Shown piece after piece: positions 12,401 through 15,120 of a stretch of 15,120 nt of DNA (position 1 is its first letter; each line of letters opens with the position of its first letter). The position numbers were made by a program, and so were the translations under genes. The notes under the pieces are model-generated. The model did no database searches. It saw only the letters and a list, made by a program, of their open reading frames with translations, and was not told the DNA's origin. The stretch is from Candidatus Doudnabacteria bacterium (lineage in GTDB: Bacteria > Patescibacteriota > Doudnabacteria > UBA920): the NCBI GenBank assembly GCA_023245915.1, contig JAHFJK010000022.1, positions 1 to 15,120 of the forward strand, read 5' to 3'.

Positions 12401-12498
12401 CACTTCGCTAAAGCTTCGTGTGGCTTTCAGCCACTTTCAGCCACTCACTTGCAAGGTTTGGCGAAGTGTGTCACCCATAGCTTTAGCGACGGGTGACA
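12398..12498. repeat. Cluster of palindromic elements after tRNA-Asp
   Basis: CCACAC (12398-12403, including the tRNA CCA) and GTGTGG (12418-12423) enclose the centre TTCGCTAAAGCTTC, the same 14-mer as in the helicase gene. TGTCACCC (12469-12476) and GGGTGACA (12491-12498) enclose the related centre ATAGCTTTAGCGAC in the other orientation. CACACTTCGC (12399-12408) is also inverted at 12461-12470. Between them CTTTCAGCCA is repeated in tandem (12424-12443). No T tract follows, so terminator function is doubtful. Confidence 0.7.
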
Positions 12499-12529
12499 GA
12501 AATTCTAGTAAACGATGCCAGTGCATATG

Positions 12530-12635
12530 TATAGTGGTGCTACTCTAGTTGTAGTATCTAAGAAATGATGATTTTGGCTTATTTATAATAAGTTTTGGAT
12601 TATCGATTAGTTGAATTTAGAGTAGCACCACTATA
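12530..12635. repeat. 18-bp perfect inverted repeat before a GIY-YIG fragment
   Basis: TATAGTGGTGCTACTCTA (12530-12547) is exactly inverted at 12618-12635, with 70 AT-rich bp between. The right arm ends where the GIY-YIG homology begins and replaces the expected ATG of that gene. It resembles the ends of a small insertion or a large hairpin. Confidence 0.75.
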
Positions 12636-12822
12636 TTACGTTTATCTTTTAAAATTGAAAAACGGGCACATTTATACAGGTTCAACCCCTGACTTAAAAC
12701 GCCGGATTTCAGAACACGAAATAAGACTGGTTCTAGACAAGCATTCTACATTAAAGCGGTCTTCTCGGCAGGTAGCCGAGGCAGAAAAGCACAAAGCTTC
12801 TGCATTTATCTATACTAGTTAG
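12595..12822 (+). pseudogene. GIY-YIG nuclease fragment
   Basis: From 12631 the frame reads YYVYLLKLKNGHIYTGSTPDLKRRISEHE in one run (first and second family motifs: YVY and IYTGST, then the Arg-rich helix). After about 30 residues the similarity stops. The rest (from IRLVLDKH) does not contain the YYEA or REKYLK part of the family. The Met at 12595 is separated from the domain by residues encoded in the inverted repeat, so the native start is lost. It is therefore broken at both ends, though still an open frame of 75 codons. Near its 3' end CTCGGC and GCCGAG form a small hairpin. Confidence 0.65.
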
Positions 12823-12846
12823 TCTAATAGTTGGTATTGATAAATA

Positions 12847-12883
12847 AACAAAACCATCCCTAAATTTTGAGGATGGTTTTGTT
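12847..12883. terminator. Strong bidirectional hairpin terminator
   Basis: A perfect 13-bp stem (AACAAAACCATCC with GGATGGTTTTGTT) surrounds an 11-nt loop and is rich in T on the 3' side in both directions. It ends the minus-strand small-ORF transcript and probably also plus-strand transcription from the GIY-YIG fragment. Confidence 0.8.
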
Positions 12884-12913
12884 ATTCCCCCGAAAGGGAA
12901 TGGCGATAAAGCG

Positions 12914-12955
12914 TTAAACGCGCTTTTTTTTTCCGCCTTTTTTCTTCTTAGCCAT
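12914..12955 (-). CDS. 13-residue lysine-rich peptide ORF
   Basis: ATG-GCT starts a peptide MAKKKKGGKKKRV ending at TAA (12914-12916). Nine of its 13 residues are Lys or Arg, so it would bind RNA or another acidic partner if made. GGGAG lies 9 nt before the ATG, a proper Shine-Dalgarno distance, which supports real translation. It has its own promoter and terminator and nothing else coding in the transcript. A poly-A-rich run could produce such a peptide by chance, so conservation is needed to confirm. Confidence 0.45.
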   Translation of the reverse strand: MAKKKKGGKKKRV

Positions 12956-13107
12956 TGGGCTAGTCTCCCGAAAGCTCGACTAATTTTGGTCGAACTCTCT
13001 TAATTTTCTACTGCTCGATTTGCATCGAGGTTAGTAGACACTGAAAATATTTCCAGTTTTTTCCCCCAATATTTTCGTTTCAGAAAATCTCCCCTGCTTA
13101 TGAATTG

Positions 13108-13136
13108 ATTGTAGAACTATTTAAAATATTTGTCAA
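13108..13136 (-). promoter_or_regulatory. Near-consensus sigma70 promoter
   Basis: On the minus strand TTGACA (13131-13136), a 17-nt spacer and TACAAT (13108-13113) form one of the best promoters in the window. It overlaps the 3' end of the nucleotidyltransferase gene and points to the tiny-ORF region. Confidence 0.8.
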
Positions 13137-13827
13137 GCAATTTAGGGTTACTTAAAACTTTTTTTAGAATATTTTTTTGTTTTGTGTTTTTTAATTTGTT
13201 AATTTCTTTTTGTGTTCGCAAAGCAGTTAAATTTTTGGTAAGATAAAAATTATTTTTTAATAACTTTAGTGTTGGTTTATCTAGCTTAAAATTTAGCGTT
13301 AAAGCAAAACGAAAAGCGCGAATAATCCTTAAAGGATCTTGCGTAATTCTTTGTGTGGCTTTGCCGATGAACCTAAGCCGCTTTGTTTTTATGTCTTTAA
13401 GGCCATTTTGGAAGTCTAGAATTTTATTGTCTTTTAAGCTTAAATATAAGGAATTTATGGTAAAATCCCGACGCTCGCTGTCTATTTTTGGTGAGCTGAT
13501 AAATGTAACATACGGGTATCGATTGTTACCTGGTGAATCTTTCCTAAGGGTCGTTACTTCTATTACTCCTCCTCCACTAACTACAATTATAGTTCCAAAT
13601 TTTATGTAGCTTCTGTCAACCCTAAAACCTTTTTGCGACAGTAGATTTATGACCTCATTAGGCTTTGCGGAGGTTGTAATGTCTATGTCAACAATTTTTC
13701 TGTTGAGCAAAAGGTCACGAACCATGCCTCCAACAAAAAAAGTTTGAGAAAAGTTTTCCACAAGCAAGTTGTAGATTCTTTCACCGAATTTTTCCAGGCT
13801 AGTTTTAGGTTTCCAAATATAATCCAT
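13117..13827 (-). CDS. Short class II tRNA nucleotidyltransferase / poly(A) polymerase family protein
   Basis: The catalytic head is clear: FFVGGMVRDLL (G33-G34, R37-D38), VDIDI with metal ligands D48 and D50, ERRDFTINSL (119-127) and DPLRIIRAFRFA (164-175, neck start). These are the class II CCA-adding enzyme and poly(A) polymerase motifs. At 236 residues it is far shorter than the usual ~400 or more: the neck is partial, and the body, tail and any HD domain are missing. It may add part of CCA, repair CCA ends (the tRNAs here already encode CCA), act with another subunit, or be a decayed copy. The C-terminus is Lys/Asn-rich. A promoter for a downstream transcript overlaps its 3' end. Confidence 0.8.
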   Translation of the reverse strand: MDYIWKPKTSLEKFGERIYNLLVENFSQTFFVGGMVRDLLLNRKIVDIDITTSAKPNEVINLLSQKGFRVDRSYIKFGTIIVVSGGGVIEVTTLRKDSPGNNRYPYVTFISSPKIDSERRDFTINSLYLSLKDNKILDFQNGLKDIKTKRLRFIGKATQRITQDPLRIIRAFRFALTLNFKLDKPTLKLLKNNFYLTKNLTALRTQKEINKLKNTKQKNILKKVLSNPKLLDKYFK

Positions 13828-13945
13828 AGCAAAAATCTAAACTTAAAATACTAAATCCTAAACAAAATTTAAAGAATAAAAGTTTAAATTTTAAATCTTT
13901 AGGTTTTATGATTTGTTTAGTTTTTAGATCCTAGAATTTAGACTT
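13828..13945. other. AT-rich intergenic region with nested imperfect inverted repeats
   Basis: About 118 bp of very AT-rich DNA lie between atpC and the nucleotidyltransferase gene. TAAACAAA near 13858 pairs with TTTGTTTA near 13914, TTAAAGA with TCTTTA inside, and further outer arms pair imperfectly. It could fold into one long weak hairpin. No ORF or clear promoter is seen. Confidence 0.45.
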
Positions 13946-13958
13946 TAATGGAAGCCTT

Positions 13959-14408
13959 CTATCCGCTAAGTTGTTGCTCAATAGGCTGTTTACGATGCGC
14001 GTGCCTGCGGGCAATATTAAGTCTGGCCAAACTCTGCTGCAGCACAGCTGCCACCTTAGCGTATTCCTGTTCTGACATGGTGGAGCGTTTTTCCATTTCC
14101 GCTTCGGCTTTTGCTTTAGCTGCCTCTGCTTTTTGCTGGTCAATTTCAAAGTGATGCTCGGCCGCGTCTGCTAGTACCACTACCTCATTTTTGGGCCTAA
14201 CCTCAACAAAACCGCCCGCTACGTAGACAAAAAAGTCGTCGCTGGCTGTTTTGGCGTGAAGCTCTCCCGGGACTAAATTCGCTACCAAGGGGATGTGGTG
14301 GGGCAAAATAGTAATCTGGCCCATGGAAGTCGGGCATGACAAAGACGTCAGCTCTTTGCTAAAAACAATACGCTCTGGGGTGACTAATTTAAAGTTTATC
14401 AAGTTCAT
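13959..14408 (-). CDS. atpC: ATP synthase F1 epsilon subunit
   Basis: The 149-residue protein starts NLINFKLVTPERIVFS and contains MGQITILPHHIPLVANLVPGE, VYVAGGFVEV and ADAAEHHFEID, all typical of the epsilon beta-sandwich (residues 1-85). Two C-terminal helices follow (about 90-140), ending LARLNIARRHAHR. This subunit sits on the central stalk with gamma, couples rotation to catalysis and can inhibit ATP hydrolysis through its C-terminal helices. In nearly all bacteria it directly follows atpD; here a four-helix-bundle gene lies between them. The ATG is 4 bp after that gene's TAA, so it is still in the operon. Confidence 0.95.
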   Translation of the reverse strand: MNLINFKLVTPERIVFSKELTSLSCPTSMGQITILPHHIPLVANLVPGELHAKTASDDFFVYVAGGFVEVRPKNEVVVLADAAEHHFEIDQQKAEAAKAKAEAEMEKRSTMSEQEYAKVAAVLQQSLARLNIARRHAHRKQPIEQQLSG

Positions 14409-14412
14409 CAGG

Positions 14413-14757
14413 TTATAAAGTCTTAATGAATCCGGAAAGCATGCGAGCTATTTCGAGCGACAGTTGGTACGCCTTGTCAAGATCTGGCTGGTTGATTAAC
14501 TCCAACTTTAAGCCAAGATGAAGCATGGACCTGACTTCGCCTGCTGAACCCTTGGCGATGTATAAAAATTGTTTTAACTCCTTATTACTTTTCCTTTCGT
14601 AGCCCTCTGCAATGTTATTCGAAATACTAATAACTGCTCTGAGCATTTGATCCTTGTAACTAAAATCTTTGCTGTGTTTGAATAGTCGATACATCAAAAT
14701 GGCCAATTCTTGACTTTTTTGCCAGGCAATAATATCTTCGAATCTTTCTATCCTCAT
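14413..14757 (-). CDS. Four-helix-bundle protein of the S23 / 23S rRNA intervening-sequence family
   Basis: The 114-residue protein matches the four-helix-bundle (IVS/avd-like) family: FEDIIAWQKSQEL at the start, FSYKDQMLRAVISISNNIAEG in the middle, then SNKELKQFLYIAKGSAGEVRSML. These proteins form pentameric barrels. One relative is encoded within 23S rRNA intervening sequences, and another (Avd) helps reverse transcriptases of diversity-generating retroelements. No rRNA or retroelement is next to it here. It sits between atpD (50-bp gap) and atpC (4-bp gap), an unusual position that suggests insertion. The flanks carry similar, imperfectly inverted AACTTGAT-rich sequences. Confidence 0.9.
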   Translation of the reverse strand: MRIERFEDIIAWQKSQELAILMYRLFKHSKDFSYKDQMLRAVISISNNIAEGYERKSNKELKQFLYIAKGSAGEVRSMLHLGLKLELINQPDLDKAYQLSLEIARMLSGFIKTL

Positions 14758-14807
14758 AAGCTAATGTTTGTACTTGATAAACTTGATGAACTTTATAACT
14801 TGAAAAA

Positions 14808-15120
14808 CTACTTTACCTGTTCTATCCTGCCCTTCATATAGAACGCCGACTCTCCTTTTTCATCATGCTTGCCGTCCAGTATTTCCTTAAACCCTTTGAT
14901 GGTATCGGAAAGTTTTACATACTGTCCGGGCGTTCCTGTAAAAACTTCGGCAACGGCAAAGGGCTGGGAAAGAAAGCGTTGGATTTTGCGCGCTCGGCCG
15001 ACTGTAACTTTGTCTTCGTCCGGCAATTCTTCCATACCTAAAATGGCGATGATGTCTTGCAGGTCTTTGTAACGCTGTAAAGTTTTTTGCACGGCGCGGC
15101 CAACATCGTAATGTTCCTGG
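14808..15120 (-). CDS. atpD: ATP synthase F1 beta subunit (C-terminal part, runs off the window)
   Basis: The last ~103 codons are present; the gene continues beyond 15120. The frame reads EHYDVGRAVQKTLQRYKDLQDIIAILGMEELPDEDK, the well-known beta-subunit C-terminal domain with a DELSEED-like segment (here MEELPDEDK) that contacts gamma. It goes on to RARKIQRFLSQPF and AEVFTGTPGQYVKL. The beta subunit holds the catalytic sites, but the Walker motifs lie off the window. The stop is TAG at 14808-14810. It is followed in the operon by the four-helix-bundle gene and then atpC. Confidence 0.95.
   Translation of the reverse strand, partial: QEHYDVGRAVQKTLQRYKDLQDIIAILGMEELPDEDKVTVGRARKIQRFLSQPFAVAEVFTGTPGQYVKLSDTIKGFKEILDGKHDEKGESAFYMKGRIEQVK

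Larger units (their letters stand above)
12847..13101 (-). ncRNA. Putative ~255-nt structured transcript with a tiny ORF
   Basis: A near-consensus promoter (13108-13136) would start RNA near 13101, and the hairpin at 12847-12883 would end it. The RNA has several clear helices. TCTACT pairs with AGTAGA around an inner CTCGAT-GCAA-ATCGAG stem (about 13006-13037). GTTCGAC pairs with GTCGAGC (about 12974-12995), and CTGAAA/TTTCAG pair near the 5' end. The 13-codon ORF follows. It does not match tmRNA, SRP RNA, 6S or RNase P features that I can recall. It may be a leader with a small peptide gene, or an RNA gene. Confidence 0.5.

Noticed and set aside
12055..12498. CRISPR array suggested by repeated short palindromes
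   Set aside because: The repeats are few, unevenly spaced, in both orientations and of variable arm sequence. There are no cas genes.
12318..12548. Plus-strand open frame beginning GPVAQLVRALPCHGRGRGFESR
   Set aside because: This is the typical false translation of a tRNA gene (here tRNA-Asp), not a protein.
12847..13101. tmRNA, because of a short ORF within a structured RNA
   Set aside because: There is no tRNA-like 3' end with a T arm and CCA, and the peptide does not end in an ALAA-type tag.
2298..14757. A diversity-generating retroelement made of the RT relic and the Avd-like four-helix-bundle protein
   Set aside because: They are 12 kb apart. The RT is only 27 codons, the bundle protein is in the atp operon, and no template/variable repeat pair was noticed.

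Overview
The window looks like a chromosomal segment of a Candidate Phyla Radiation (Patescibacteria/Parcubacteria-like) bacterium. This is inferred from gene style: small hypothetical genes, a UvrD helicase with a C-terminal PD-(D/E)XK nuclease, a four-helix-bundle S23-type gene inside the ATP synthase operon, a very short CCA-enzyme-like protein, GIY-YIG fragments, many short palindromic repeats, and standard-code TGA stops. The phylum was not tested by any search.

Layout. 1-10550 is almost entirely minus strand. In transcription order it holds rmuC, a kinase-like gene, a broken copy of the start of a NYN gene, a GIY-YIG pseudogene, an MntA/HepT toxin-antitoxin pair, a NYN nuclease, a PIN-domain protein, a TPR-like protein, two hypothetical genes, a 1000-residue UvrD-like helicase-nuclease, gmd (GDP-mannose 4,6-dehydratase, behind a remnant of a reverse transcriptase), an endonuclease/exonuclease/phosphatase-family protein and a secreted LamG-type protein that runs off the left edge. 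Many neighbours overlap by 4 bp (ATGA) or abut, so they are probably co-transcribed. 10611-10880 holds a small secreted protein with its own terminator and promoter.

10952-12500 is a plus-strand tRNA region and the most interesting part. An initiator tRNA-fMet gene is split in its anticodon loop by a 736-nt group I intron. P, Q, R, S and stems P1-P9 can be traced, and the intron encodes a 150-residue PD-(D/E)XK homing endonuclease with the residue spacing of I-Ssp6803I. Downstream are a broken tRNA-Glu with a palindrome-bounded insert in its D loop, a CAT-anticodon tRNA with an altered elbow pair, and a normal tRNA-Asp. Palindromic repeats abut the 3' ends of two of the tRNAs.

12500-13140 holds a GIY-YIG fragment behind an 18-bp inverted repeat, then a minus-strand transcription unit. 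That unit has a near-consensus sigma70 promoter, a structured leader, a 13-residue lysine-rich ORF and a strong hairpin. 13117-15120 (minus) is a truncated CCA-transferase-like gene, atpC, a four-helix-bundle gene and the 3' end of atpD.

Two themes run through the window. First, short palindromic elements with a conserved centre and changing but complementary arms have spread into tRNA flanks and even in frame into the helicase gene. Second, small mobile modules (group I intron, GIY-YIG cassette, toxin-antitoxin island) have left insertion footprints that can be read directly.
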